A model generated the notes under the pieces. That model was not told where the DNA came from. It saw nothing but the letters and a program-made list of their open reading frames with translations, and did no database searches. The translations under genes and the position numbers were made by a program. A stretch of DNA of 55,148 nt from Candidatus Stahliibacteriota bacterium (lineage in GTDB: Bacteria > Hydrothermota > Tepidihabitantia > SM23-42), in contig JAUVZL010000012.1 of assembly GCA_030602565.1 (NCBI GenBank), positions 1 through 55,148 on the forward strand. The letters are read 5' to 3'. Below are positions 1 through 9,129 of this stretch, piece after piece. The first letter of the stretch is position 1; each line of letters starts with the position of its first letter.

Positions 1-74
1 ACTTTGTTCTTTAAATGCTCTCGCAAGATTTCAACCTTCTTCTCAGAACTAAACCGCCGCCTTTTTCTGTCCAT
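1..74 (-). CDS. N-terminus of an insertion-sequence transposase-like protein (partial)
   Basis: The minus strand carries an ATG at 74 behind a good ribosome site (AAGGAG, about 7 nt upstream). It opens a reading frame of 24 codons that leaves the window. The peptide starts MDRKRRRFSSEKKVEILREH, which resembles the helix-turn-helix start of OrfA-type transposases (basic, FS/TxExKxxIL). It lies just past the point where the KAP NTPase reading frame breaks, so an insertion into that gene is likely. The family (IS3-like or other) cannot be fixed from 24 residues. Confidence 0.55.
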   Translation of the reverse strand, partial: MDRKRRRFSSEKKVEILREHLKNK

Positions 75-140
75 TTCTGCTCCTTCCTTCCCACCTTATT
101 CAACTATGCCCGTTTGTCAAGTTCCATCTGAAGCAGAACA
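1..140 (-). mobile_element. Left-hand part of an insertion sequence (end not mapped exactly)
   Basis: The transposase-like start at 74 and about 65 bp upstream of it form the terminal part of an element that continues outside the window. KAP-like coding similarity fades at about 145-150, so the element end probably lies near 140. No terminal repeat or target duplication can be confirmed without the other end. Confidence 0.4.
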
Positions 141-773
141 ACCCCATTTAAATAAAGATAAACCTGTCTTGTTATTAATAGCACTATAAATTGCAGAGAG
201 AAATCCATTGATTAAAACCCGCTGATCTCCGTAATGCCAAGGATCAAAAGATACAAGAACAAAATCCTTTTCCTTTTTAAATTTACCTTTTACAAGGTTC
301 ATTAGAGAAGTCTTACCCATTCCTAATTCTCCATCAATTCCAATAGTAAGAGATTCATCACCGGCGTAATTAATAATAGCTTCATAGATACGGTCGATTA
401 TATGTTCTACGCCCAATTCGTCTTTATCTTCTGGATTTAAAGGTTTCTCAGGTGAAAAATCACAGGGATTTTCTTTTTTAGGCACTGCATAAGAACACCA
501 TCTGTATTTGAAGCCACACGATACCTTTTTAATAAAACTGATAATTGGTTCACTTTTGTATAATAAAAACAAAAGAAGTGAAATACCAATGAGAATCCAA
601 AATATGTAATGTGAACATAATTCTTCTGTAATCCATGAAAACAATTTATCAAATGGAATTAAACCAATAAATCTGCTTATGAATGTAACGAGAACAACTA
701 TAATACCAATGCTAAATAAAATTTTCTTCCATTTCAAGTGCGAAACTTTATAGTGCATATCTTTGTTACTCAA
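117..773 (-). pseudogene. KAP-family P-loop NTPase, truncated by the insertion
   Basis: KAP NTPases are membrane-linked P-loop ATPases, some of them in phage defence. Two hydrophobic segments (about residues 23-45 and 62-78 of the open frame) precede a Walker A, GELGMGKTS, near residue 155. The typical KAP segment SFDPWHYGDQ follows. The frame stops about 60 residues after the P-loop, whereas family members run on for several hundred residues with Walker B, so the protein lacks most of its ATPase core. The break lies beside the transposase-like start. I chose TTG at 773 because GGGGAG lies 7 nt upstream; ATG at 758 is the alternative. It lies 155 bp downstream of the HNH gene on the same strand. 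Confidence 0.7.
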
Positions 774-928
774 ACTTATACTCCCCTGCAATACCTTGCG
801 GTCTAAAATACATTATAATTACTAAAAGCGTCCTATATATCATTTAAAAATTCCTTTTTTGTGTAGGAATTCAAAGAATTCATCATAGGATTGTTTGAGG
901 TTAAAATACCTTCCTTTTCCTGTTCCCT

Positions 929-2071
929 TCATTTATTCATTTTTATATTTGCCTTAGAGTCAAGACGAAAAGCAAATTTTACATACCTTTCTGCTATACA
1001 CTCGGCAAGTTTTGATATATCCTCTTCAGTGATGATTCGTCCATCAGGTTTCCCGAAAACTTCTTGCATACATTTTTCGGTAATTTCATGAGTAATATCA
1101 TTATAAGATTTATCTTGCCACCGCTCTAAAATATATCCTGTAGCTTCTACCATTTTCTCATACATATTGTGAATAGATTGATGCACGAACGATTTTTTAA
1201 AGATATTGGGGTCATCTGGCCACCATTTATCTTCAGAATCTTTGCTTTCAATGGGGTTCACACGATAGTATGCCCCTATCTTTTCGCCCTGATAGGTATT
1301 GCTTATTTCCACTCTAAAACAAAAAGAATGATAGAATCTTACCCAACTTATTATTTTATTGCTCTCTGGATCGCAGGCAATTGCAACACTATGGTCTATT
1401 GGTCCGATAGGAGTGCCCAAGGCAAATGGACAATCAAAGTCGTACCAGACAGAAGCTCCTTTAGAGATTTCCCCTTTTCTAATGTAATCCCGAAGTGGGT
1501 CAAATTGAGAAGATAAAATTTCTTCACGAGAGAGTAATATTGCGAGGAAATTAAAGGCAATTTTGGCAGTGGCTCGGAAAAAGTCTGGGCCACCGAGAGA
1601 TAAGTTGAGAGGTAGATATTCTTTTATATACTCTTGTCCCTTAACTTTCGCTACATTTTTAATCTCTCCTTTTCTTTTATGTCCCTTGATAATTTGTTTG
1701 AATTGTTTCTCGCTGCCGACAAACGCCTTTATACACAGAGTCCCGTCAGGTTGTCTTTCCTTTTCTATCCTTGGAACAGCAAAGACTGGTTTACCACCGT
1801 GGTTCAGATTAACTATTCTCCCATCTTTGAGTTTAATCCCTTTGATAGAAGGTGCTTTTTTCCCTCGACTTGATAATAATCCCAATATTACTCGTAAGGA
1901 ATTCAATTGTTTTGACATTTCTGCTTCTACGGTTCTGCCGAATTCAGAATTACATTTAACACAAACTATGTTAGCAGATTTTTTTCTACCACCGAGAAAG
2001 TTTGGGATAATGTGCTCATCATGAGGTTCAGAAAAAGGTGTTTTACAATAGACACAAGTAATTTTATTCAT
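929..2071 (-). CDS. HNH endonuclease-like protein (HNH_5 type), 380 aa
   Basis: The N-terminus shows the HNH_5 layout: CxxC at residues 6-9, DEH at 18-20 followed by IIPNFLGG, then CxxCN at 37-41. The cysteines should bind a structural zinc, and His20 is the likely catalytic base. The remaining ~330 residues are unrecognised. The ATG overlaps the stop of the upstream HD-domain gene by 8 bp and has AAGGAAG in front, so translation is probably coupled. It is the last intact gene of the eight-gene leftward operon. Such nucleases are common in defence modules, but its role here next to radical SAM enzymes is unknown. Confidence 0.8.
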   Translation of the reverse strand: MNKITCVYCKTPFSEPHDEHIIPNFLGGRKKSANIVCVKCNSEFGRTVEAEMSKQLNSLRVILGLLSSRGKKAPSIKGIKLKDGRIVNLNHGGKPVFAVPRIEKERQPDGTLCIKAFVGSEKQFKQIIKGHKRKGEIKNVAKVKGQEYIKEYLPLNLSLGGPDFFRATAKIAFNFLAILLSREEILSSQFDPLRDYIRKGEISKGASVWYDFDCPFALGTPIGPIDHSVAIACDPESNKIISWVRFYHSFCFRVEISNTYQGEKIGAYYRVNPIESKDSEDKWWPDDPNIFKKSFVHQSIHNMYEKMVEATGYILERWQDKSYNDITHEITEKCMQEVFGKPDGRIITEEDISKLAECIAERYVKFAFRLDSKANIKMNK

Positions 2072-4157
2072 CGCTTCCTTTTTTCACAAAAGCTTCTGCA
2101 ACTTTTGCCATATCAATTTCTTTTTTTACTTTATCACTTATAAAATCTATCAGTTTAATTTTAATTGGATAAATATCTTTCAATAAGTTATTATATAAAT
2201 TTGCTTCTTTCTCAATTTCATCATGAATCATTTTTATAATCTTCTTAATATCTCCCTCATTTTCTATTTTGATATAATAACTAAGGCACCAGATGCCATT
2301 TTCCTTATTTAGGTTAAAGTCCTCTACTTTATCGTGCACATAATAATATTTTGGTTGTTGGTTAAATAAACCTATATTGTATAAAAATGTTTTTATTCTA
2401 TCCATTTTATTATTAATGTTCATGTCGTTATTTGAAGCAAAGTCTCTAATTTTGTCAATTTTCTTTTTTGAGTCTTTTGTATTTTGGGGAAAGGAAAGTC
2501 CCTCGCAAGCATTTAAGAAAGACTTCTTCTTTGCGCTGGTGAGAGAACGGGGGATAGTATTTTTTGTTATTGCCATGTAAAGTGTATTCCAACGATATTG
2601 GACTATTCTTCTAGTAGCATCTTCTTTTACTTTTCGAGGTCCAACTCTATTTTTATTCATATCTAATGCATCAAGAATCCTCAATAAGGAGGTTAAGGAA
2701 ATGATATCTTGAGTTTTAATATTGTAGGCTCTTGGCAATTCTATTTTTTCTAATGGCACACGATGTCCTGTTTCCTTAATTTCAATATTTCTATCTTTAA
2801 GCATCTTTATAAAATGTCCCATTCTGGAGTTATGGGATAACATAGTTGCGACATTAGCATCTAATTCGGGTGGAATTGGTCGTTCGTTAAGAATTCTATC
2901 TCGGTCGGCTGTATAAATAGGAGTATTGTTCTGATGATAGGCACAAATTAAAGCAGTAGGAATAATAACTTTTTTATTAAAACTACTAATTTGATATAGT
3001 TTTCTTTTATATAAAATCAATTCAGCAGATAAAATGCCGTGTGCATCTCTGACCTCATATTCTTCTTGGACCAGATCTGTTCCGCTATGACCAATATCAT
3101 GAAGCCATATAGAAAGAGCAAAGGCAAGAAGACTATTATCCGTAGATATGAAAGACGGTCGGGGTTCTAAAATCAAATCATTTGCCATTTTCCACATATT
3201 GTTTGAATGATTAAATGTATGGTCAACCAAGAAAGGACATCTATTACCATACCAGAAAAAATTAGGCTCTCGGAACACTTTTCTTAGAAATATACACAAG
3301 TTTTGACGATTCTTCTCAGAAAGAAAAGAGGGCAACTTGCCATAGGATTCCTTCGGTCTTAATGATAGAAGATGCGGAAAAATATAAGAGTAGAATAAAT
3401 CTTTTTCAATTTCTTCCTGTATGAACTTGGAAATTTTGTCTTGCTCTTTGTTATTGGTTAGCGTCTGCAATTGTTTCGTATATTCTTCAGTTAAAAATGC
3501 CAGAATTAAGAAATAACTTTTGGTTTTCTTATCAAATTGTTTCACATACGGAATACACCATTGTCCTTTGAATATTTTTTTCATTTCTTTGGTCTCGCCA
3601 TTAATTGTTACACTTGCTTTCATATATTTTTCAGGTTTAATAAGCAGTTCTACTGATCCATCTGTTTCCCCTTTTTCCGATAGAGACTTTCTGATTCTTC
3701 CAAAAAGACTTTTCTTTCCGATGTACCTAATACCTCCTTTACCATAAATTCCTTCTAAAGTTTGTATCTCTGGCAGAAGAAAACCATCAAACTTGTTCTC
3801 CAATGATTTTCCCTCATTTTCCAATTTACCTAAGTAAGCTAATAATTCATATATTCCTGATTCCGGGTGCTCTCCAAACACCAAGACTTTAGAAAAAATT
3901 CCTGATTTGCAAAAAATCCTTTCTAATTCTCCTTCTGGACAACAGTCTTTTCCCTTTCTGCAATGAATATGACTATAGTTCTCTAATAATTTTTGAAGTT
4001 CTGGTGTGCTAATAGGATAGTAACGTTGTGGACATCTTGCATCTTTATCTTCCTCTTTTGTACAATCTTTACCAGAATATTCTTCGACTTTTATTACCCA
4101 ATCTTTAATTTTATTAGTTAAATCACTTTCTAAATTATTATAGTTATCACTTAGCAT
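2064..4157 (-). CDS. HD-domain metal-dependent phosphohydrolase-like protein, ~697 aa
   Basis: A metal-binding HD signature is spread over residues ~317-490: His in FNHSNN (~317), the HD pair in WLHDIGHSG (~353-354), His in AYHQ (~408), and Asp in LDALDMNKN. This pattern fits a hydrolase of nucleotides or cyclic nucleotides, though some HD proteins only bind. The N-terminal ~100 residues contain several cysteines (CTKE, CPQR, CRKGKDCC) that may bind a metal. ATG at 4157 is preferred (AAAGGAG 10 nt upstream) over TTG at 4166. The gene overlaps both neighbours, so it is firmly in the operon. The substrate is unknown. Confidence 0.75.
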   Translation of the reverse strand: MLSDNYNNLESDLTNKIKDWVIKVEEYSGKDCTKEEDKDARCPQRYYPISTPELQKLLENYSHIHCRKGKDCCPEGELERIFCKSGIFSKVLVFGEHPESGIYELLAYLGKLENEGKSLENKFDGFLLPEIQTLEGIYGKGGIRYIGKKSLFGRIRKSLSEKGETDGSVELLIKPEKYMKASVTINGETKEMKKIFKGQWCIPYVKQFDKKTKSYFLILAFLTEEYTKQLQTLTNNKEQDKISKFIQEEIEKDLFYSYIFPHLLSLRPKESYGKLPSFLSEKNRQNLCIFLRKVFREPNFFWYGNRCPFLVDHTFNHSNNMWKMANDLILEPRPSFISTDNSLLAFALSIWLHDIGHSGTDLVQEEYEVRDAHGILSAELILYKRKLYQISSFNKKVIIPTALICAYHQNNTPIYTADRDRILNERPIPPELDANVATMLSHNSRMGHFIKMLKDRNIEIKETGHRVPLEKIELPRAYNIKTQDIISLTSLLRILDALDMNKNRVGPRKVKEDATRRIVQYRWNTLYMAITKNTIPRSLTSAKKKSFLNACEGLSFPQNTKDSKKKIDKIRDFASNNDMNINNKMDRIKTFLYNIGLFNQQPKYYYVHDKVEDFNLNKENGIWCLSYYIKIENEGDIKKIIKMIHDEIEKEANLYNNLLKDIYPIKIKLIDFISDKVKKEIDMAKVAEAFVKKGSDE

Positions 4158-5559
4158 ATTGAGCAAACTCCTTTACTGTAGTTTCTACATCATCTATGTT
4201 AAGCTCTGGTTTCACCTTTTTCTTGTTGAAAACTTTTCTAAAATGGACACAGTTATTGTAAGCGACGACCGATTGTCCGTTAGGGTAATAGAGAAAGAAA
4301 TCCTGTTCATTACTTAACCAATCCTTGATTGTATAAATGCCTTCTTTTTCGCACTGTGTAAAAAGTCTTGTATATGGATGTACATGAACAGGATTGCAGG
4401 TAACCTCCGCAGGGTCAATATCACGAACAAGTTCGTAAGTCACTTTGATATCTTCCTCCGTTTCCTCTGGATAGCCAAAAATTAGCCATAATCCGAGATT
4501 TAAGCTATAGTCTTTTACTATTCCACAGATCTCCAAAATCTTCTCGTTAGTAATACCATGGTTTTTGTCCATTGCTATTCGGAGTTTTTGTGAGCCAGAT
4601 TCTAAACCAAAATATATATCTCTCCCACCAGCTTCAGCATAATCTTTGATTATATCTTCATCTACGCAATCAAATCTTGTATGCATATAAAGGTCGATAT
4701 TCCATCCTTTTGCTTTTATTCCTTCAAAGATTTTGAGACATCTATTTTTATTGAAAGTGAATGTATCGTCTTGAAACCGGATATTTCTTACTTTGTATTT
4801 TTCTATAATATATTCGATTTCTGCTAATACTCTTTTAGATGATTGAGTACGATATTTTTTCCAAAGATGAGGAGAATAACAAAAAGTACAGTGGTAAGGA
4901 CATCCTCTGGTTGTTACAAGTGTAATAGCCGGGACAACTCCATTAGGCAAAATTTCTTGATATTGAGGATAGTCTGTAAAAGGCACTATGTTAATATCGT
5001 CTAATTCTTTTTCGCTCAAGATGGCTCTTGGGGGTGTCTTTTTGATTTTTCCTCTGCTATCCAAGTAGATAATTCCGGCTACTTCCTCTATAGACATTTT
5101 ACCTTCTAAAGCATTCATTAGCTCCGGCAAAGTTCTGTCTCCTTCTCCGATAACGAGGAAATCGAAGAACTGCGAGAATTTTTCCAGAAACATCTTTCTT
5201 AAAATAGTTATATGAGGTCCTCCGGCGATTACCTTTATTCTGGAGTTAAATGTTTTAACCTCTTTTGCAATATTAAGGGCATAATTTCGTGTTGGGGAAG
5301 TAATACTTATTCCCACACATTCAATATTTCTCTCTTTTTCAAGAATATCTTTTGTACCTTCTACTACATCAACTTGATTTACGAATCCAGTTCTCAAATA
5401 CTCATAGAGCGAATCAAGGACAATTACCTCATGACCTTGATTTCTGAGCAAGGAACCAAGATAGTTGACTCCCAGAGTTGGAGCAGATGGTTTGGTAAAG
5501 AAGCTTTGTCTATCCCCAACTTCTCTTACAAAATCTGCCTCTACAAGTAAAATCTTCAC
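4147..5559 (-). CDS. B12-binding-domain radical SAM protein, 470 aa
   Basis: The N-terminal ~150 residues follow the cobalamin-binding Rossmann pattern of this class (SAPTLGVNYLGSLLRNQGHE, then IAGGPH and GEGDRTLPEL). A radical SAM domain follows, with the [4Fe-4S] motif C220-x3-C224-x2-C227 and downstream QDDTF and FGLESGS segments. The family includes methylases and ring-forming enzymes; the substrate cannot be read from sequence. The start is GTG with AAGG just upstream, 3 bp after the cupin gene's stop. Together with the other radical SAM protein and the importer it suggests a modification or biosynthetic pathway acting on an imported molecule. Confidence 0.9.
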   Translation of the reverse strand: MKILLVEADFVREVGDRQSFFTKPSAPTLGVNYLGSLLRNQGHEVIVLDSLYEYLRTGFVNQVDVVEGTKDILEKERNIECVGISITSPTRNYALNIAKEVKTFNSRIKVIAGGPHITILRKMFLEKFSQFFDFLVIGEGDRTLPELMNALEGKMSIEEVAGIIYLDSRGKIKKTPPRAILSEKELDDINIVPFTDYPQYQEILPNGVVPAITLVTTRGCPYHCTFCYSPHLWKKYRTQSSKRVLAEIEYIIEKYKVRNIRFQDDTFTFNKNRCLKIFEGIKAKGWNIDLYMHTRFDCVDEDIIKDYAEAGGRDIYFGLESGSQKLRIAMDKNHGITNEKILEICGIVKDYSLNLGLWLIFGYPEETEEDIKVTYELVRDIDPAEVTCNPVHVHPYTRLFTQCEKEGIYTIKDWLSNEQDFFLYYPNGQSVVAYNNCVHFRKVFNKKKVKPELNIDDVETTVKEFAQYAK

Positions 5560-5562
5560 CTT

Positions 5563-6033
5563 TCAGTCCTTCTCATTATGCTCTTCGTATCCTTCAAAAG
5601 GATCATCGGCTTGTTTCCCAAAAAGGCGATATTTAATTTCATCTTTTACTTTACCCTCTACATTAAAATCGAATGCGCCTTCAACTAAAATGAGAAAAAA
5701 TAAAGCATCACTACCTATATTCTTAAGACTATGGGTTACTTTCGGTGGAATTTTTATAGCAACCATGTTATTAGAACCAAACGGTAATTGCAGTCTTTCC
5801 CCACTTTCTACGTCCTTTAAACGAAGTAACCCCAGACCATTTATACTACAAAACCACTCGGTATGGTTTTCGTGATAACTATTTCCACGTACTTCACCTG
5901 GGGCTATGGTAATTAGCCTTATCTGGCGAAAAGGATTCTTGATTTTTATATTTTCCTTAATGACCCAATCCATCCATCCCTTCTTATCTGCCTTCCTTTC
6001 ATATTTAATGATTTTCCATCGTTGTTCAATCAT
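5563..6033 (-). CDS. Cupin-fold protein, 156 aa
   Basis: It has a single small beta-barrel with cupin-like motifs: HENHTEW (His54, His57, Glu59) and IPPKVTHSL (second histidine near residue 103). These could bind one metal. The tandem of aromatic and glycine residues (FCSINGLGLLRL) also resembles sugar-nucleotide epimerase/isomerase cupins of the FdtA/WxcM type, so a sugar role is possible. It sits 5 bp after the radical SAM-methyltransferase gene and 3 bp before the B12 radical SAM gene, so it probably acts on the same small molecule. Confidence 0.75.
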   Translation of the reverse strand: MIEQRWKIIKYERKADKKGWMDWVIKENIKIKNPFRQIRLITIAPGEVRGNSYHENHTEWFCSINGLGLLRLKDVESGERLQLPFGSNNMVAIKIPPKVTHSLKNIGSDALFFLILVEGAFDFNVEGKVKDEIKYRLFGKQADDPFEGYEEHNEKD

Positions 6034-6038
6034 AAAAA

Positions 6039-7589
6039 TTACACTTTCTTTCTTCCTGCCACAAAAATTAATAAATGCTTATGAGGTCCCGGCTTTTCAT
6101 GTTTTTCATATTCTTCTATTTCCTCTAAACTAAGGGCATTGAAAAGAGGACTCATAAATTCACGCATTTCATCGAGGAGGAAAAAATGCACAGGACGATA
6201 ACCTCTCTTATCGTAAGTATTATTTTCGATTAATCTACCTTTCCCAAAGTGTAGAGTGTCATTAGCGGAATATGTCCCCATGACTACAATTCCCCTTGGC
6301 TTTAAAACCCTGTGGATTTCATTCAAGACTTTTTTTCTATCGGTTTTATTGAATTGGTGAAATACTTTACTGGAAAGGATACCATCAAAAGTATTATTCT
6401 CAAAGGGAAGAGCACGAATATCTTTTACTTCCAGCTGAACATTTTTTAGATTTGGAAATTCTTCATGAAGCCATTGAAATCCTAATTCAATCCCCTTTTT
6501 CGCATTGTCGACTCCTACTACATCCAAGCCTTTTTTCGCTAAAAAAACACAATCTCGAGCATAACCACAGCCTTCAACTAATATTTTATTGCATCTTTTA
6601 AAATGAGGTAGACCTTTAACAGCAGTAAGACTGGGATTCTTACCCCATACAAACTTCTCTATCTCATACCTTTTGTTTACCCATTCGACTCCCCTGATTT
6701 TCTGCTCATTCCAATAAAAAAATTGCCAAGGGTGTCTGGATTGAAGCACTTTTACTGAGATATTAATATTTCCGACTATATATTCTCCCAACTCAATTAA
6801 TTTTGATATTCGAGCCCGCTTAACTTTCGAACACGCTGGGGGATAATCAATGCTATAAAGATGAACCTCAAGAGGTCCTATTTTTCTCAATGCTTCGATA
6901 TAGCCACTACTCTTTAATGAATCAAAGTTCTTAATGCCTGAGCAGAGAACCGCTGAGGAAATCTTTATTCCCTTTAGGTCAGCAAGCCTATCAACAAGAG
7001 CTTTCAATGAAATATTATTATTTACCCGATTGATTAAGTTAAATGTCTTTTTATCACCAGCATCAAGTTTAAAGATTCTTTCATCCAATTTTAGTATTGA
7101 ATCAACAATTTTCGGATCAGATATCATCGTCCCATTGGTGAATATAGCCAACGGCTTTTGAGGGAAATACCTATCTCGTAATTCTATAACAAAATCTACT
7201 ATTTTGGGAAAAAAGGGGTAATAGGTCGGCTCTCCGTTACCTGCAAAGGTGATAAAATCGATAGGGGTTCTATTAAGTAAATGTTGTTCGAATGAATGCT
7301 CTATCTTATCTTTAATCTTTTCCATAGAGACAAAGTTGTGGGTGTTCCCCGGGCTTCTTTTTGTGGAACCACAGTCACAATAAATACAGTCGAAAGTACA
7401 AACATTAAAATCTGAGGGAAAGAGATTAATGCCCAATGACTTTCCAAGTCTGCGGGATAGAATAGGACCATAAACCACTTTATTCTTGCAATTCCAGATG
7501 TAATTCTCCCAAGAAATCTTTTCTTTTTGCGATACTACAATAACCCTACCTTTTACCATCTTTCGCTCAAATTTCGGCTTGTCATTCAT
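6039..7589 (-). CDS. Radical SAM protein fused to a class I SAM methyltransferase, 516 aa
   Basis: The N-terminal half begins like COG0731-type radical SAM proteins (YGPILSRRLGKSLGINLFP) and carries C64-x3-C68-x2-C71. It continues with AGNGEPTYYP (the SAM-binding GGE-like loop) and FTNGT. The C-terminal part (~residues 335-510) is a Rossmann methyltransferase with motif I VEGCGYARDC, VDNAKKGIEL, and a Methyltransf_11-like LSSKVFHQF segment. Both halves use S-adenosylmethionine, so one chain could do radical chemistry and ordinary methylation. The fusion is unusual. It lies 7 bp downstream of the ABC permease. ATG start; the ribosome site is weak. Confidence 0.85.
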   Translation of the reverse strand: MNDKPKFERKMVKGRVIVVSQKEKISWENYIWNCKNKVVYGPILSRRLGKSLGINLFPSDFNVCTFDCIYCDCGSTKRSPGNTHNFVSMEKIKDKIEHSFEQHLLNRTPIDFITFAGNGEPTYYPFFPKIVDFVIELRDRYFPQKPLAIFTNGTMISDPKIVDSILKLDERIFKLDAGDKKTFNLINRVNNNISLKALVDRLADLKGIKISSAVLCSGIKNFDSLKSSGYIEALRKIGPLEVHLYSIDYPPACSKVKRARISKLIELGEYIVGNINISVKVLQSRHPWQFFYWNEQKIRGVEWVNKRYEIEKFVWGKNPSLTAVKGLPHFKRCNKILVEGCGYARDCVFLAKKGLDVVGVDNAKKGIELGFQWLHEEFPNLKNVQLEVKDIRALPFENNTFDGILSSKVFHQFNKTDRKKVLNEIHRVLKPRGIVVMGTYSANDTLHFGKGRLIENNTYDKRGYRPVHFFLLDEMREFMSPLFNALSLEEIEEYEKHEKPGPHKHLLIFVAGRKKV

Positions 7590-7596
7590 AAAAGTT

Positions 7597-8340
7597 TTAC
7601 TTTCCAGCCCAATGAAAGACTTTTGATTCTACTATCATAAATATCTTGTTCAATATATAGCCAAGTATCCCGGTAATGAAGATTGCTACATACATTGTAG
7701 AGATCTGAAACATCAAGTGGGAATCATATATCAGCCTGCCCAATCCATATTTGGTGCCAATGAACATTTCAGTAACCACAACCAAAATCAGAGCAATAGA
7801 AATGCTTATTCTCACCCCTGCAAATATATGAGGTAATGATTCTGGAAAAACTACCTTGGTAAATATAGAAAATTTATCTGCATTCATAACCTTGGCAACT
7901 TTTATTCGGGCTTCTTTGCAATTTTTGACACCGTACATTGTATAAACTATAATAATAAGAGAACAAGAGAAAACTACTACCGAGACTTTTGCTTTATCGC
8001 CAATACCGAAGAAAAGCAGAAACATCGGAAAAAGTGCTGAGGCAGGAATTGAACGGAAGAAGTCAATAAGAAACTCTGATGAATCTGAGAGTTTTTTAGA
8101 CGAGCCTAATATCAAACCTAAGGGAATCCCAATTACGATGGATAGAGCAAATCCAAAGAAAAGCCTATAAACCGTAGCAAGGAGGTCTGCCCAAATCTCA
8201 CCTCTATAGAATACTTGCCCAAATCTAACTATCACTGTCCAAGGGCTTGGAATTAGGACCGGATTTACGATTTTTAAATAACTGAGTAGTGCCCAGATCA
8301 ACAAAAATGCTATAGGGCCTATAATAAATTCTTTTCTCAT
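7597..8340 (-). CDS. ABC transporter permease, SsuC/TauC type, 247 aa
   Basis: This is an inner-membrane permease of the nitrate/sulfonate/taurine import family (BPD_transp_1). It has about six hydrophobic segments and an EAA-like loop near GLILGSSKKLSD...DFFRSIPASALFP. Length is normal for the family. The ATG overlaps the stop of the ATPase gene by 4 bp. The importers of this family carry sulfonates, nitrate, thiamine precursors, riboflavin and other small molecules, so the substrate stays open. Confidence 0.9.
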   Translation of the reverse strand: MRKEFIIGPIAFLLIWALLSYLKIVNPVLIPSPWTVIVRFGQVFYRGEIWADLLATVYRLFFGFALSIVIGIPLGLILGSSKKLSDSSEFLIDFFRSIPASALFPMFLLFFGIGDKAKVSVVVFSCSLIIIVYTMYGVKNCKEARIKVAKVMNADKFSIFTKVVFPESLPHIFAGVRISISIALILVVVTEMFIGTKYGLGRLIYDSHLMFQISTMYVAIFITGILGYILNKIFMIVESKVFHWAGK

Positions 8341-9113
8341 CTCTCCATTACTTTTCTAAAGATTTCTATCGCCTTGCTTCTCAAACCAAAAAACTCATTA
8401 GATGTCAACATAAGTTGTCGTCTCGGTCGGGGAAGATTTATTTCCATCGTGCAAGCTATTCTTGCCGGTATTTTAGTAAAAAAAACCACTCTGTCCGCCA
8501 GATAGATAGCTTCATCTATGTCGTGGGAAACGAACAGTATCGTGGCCTTCATTTTTTCCCAAATGTCCAATATTTTATCTTCCATAACCATACGAGTTTG
8601 GAAATCCAAAGCATTAAATGGCTCATCCATCAGGAGGACATAAGGTTGCTCTATTAGGGCCCTTGCTATCGCCACAAGTTGCTGTTGCCCCCCGCTTAAC
8701 TTGTAAGGGTAGGAATCATTATCAATCTCAATTCCAAGATTTTTCTCTAATTCAATAACTTTTTTACACCTTTCGGCTTTTGATGTTCCTTTGAGCTCTA
8801 AGGGGAAGGCGATGTTGTCAATATTCCTCCGCCATGGGAAAAGAGTCTCTGAAAAATTTTGGAAAATGTACCCTATCTTGACTGTCCCTGGATTTTCTCC
8901 TTGAATTAGAACCTCACCTTTATCTGGAGGTAATAAACCGGACAAAATATTAAGGAAGGTAGTTTTCCCACAGCCATTTGGGCCAAAAAAAGTAACAAAC
9001 TCACCGGATTTGATCTCTATGCTTACGTCCTCAATGACGGATAGATACTGGAATTTCTTTATGTCTTTCAGAAAAGATTTATATAAACCCCTTATGATTA
9101 CGGAACTCTGCAT
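8337..9113 (-). CDS. ABC transporter ATP-binding protein, SsuB/TauB type, 258 aa
   Basis: It has a complete ABC ATPase: Walker A GPNGCGKT, Q-loop, signature LSGGQQQLV, Walker B VLLMDEP and switch His in VSHDIDEA. The closing segment with KIPARI and LPRPR is typical of the sulfonate/nitrate/taurine subfamily. It powers the permease encoded immediately downstream (4-bp overlap) and follows the binding-protein gene by 16 bp. The start ATG is within the operon; no separate promoter was seen. Confidence 0.93.
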   Translation of the reverse strand: MQSSVIIRGLYKSFLKDIKKFQYLSVIEDVSIEIKSGEFVTFFGPNGCGKTTFLNILSGLLPPDKGEVLIQGENPGTVKIGYIFQNFSETLFPWRRNIDNIAFPLELKGTSKAERCKKVIELEKNLGIEIDNDSYPYKLSGGQQQLVAIARALIEQPYVLLMDEPFNALDFQTRMVMEDKILDIWEKMKATILFVSHDIDEAIYLADRVVFFTKIPARIACTMEINLPRPRRQLMLTSNEFFGLRSKAIEIFRKVMER

Positions 9114-9129
9114 ATTCTACTAATTTATC

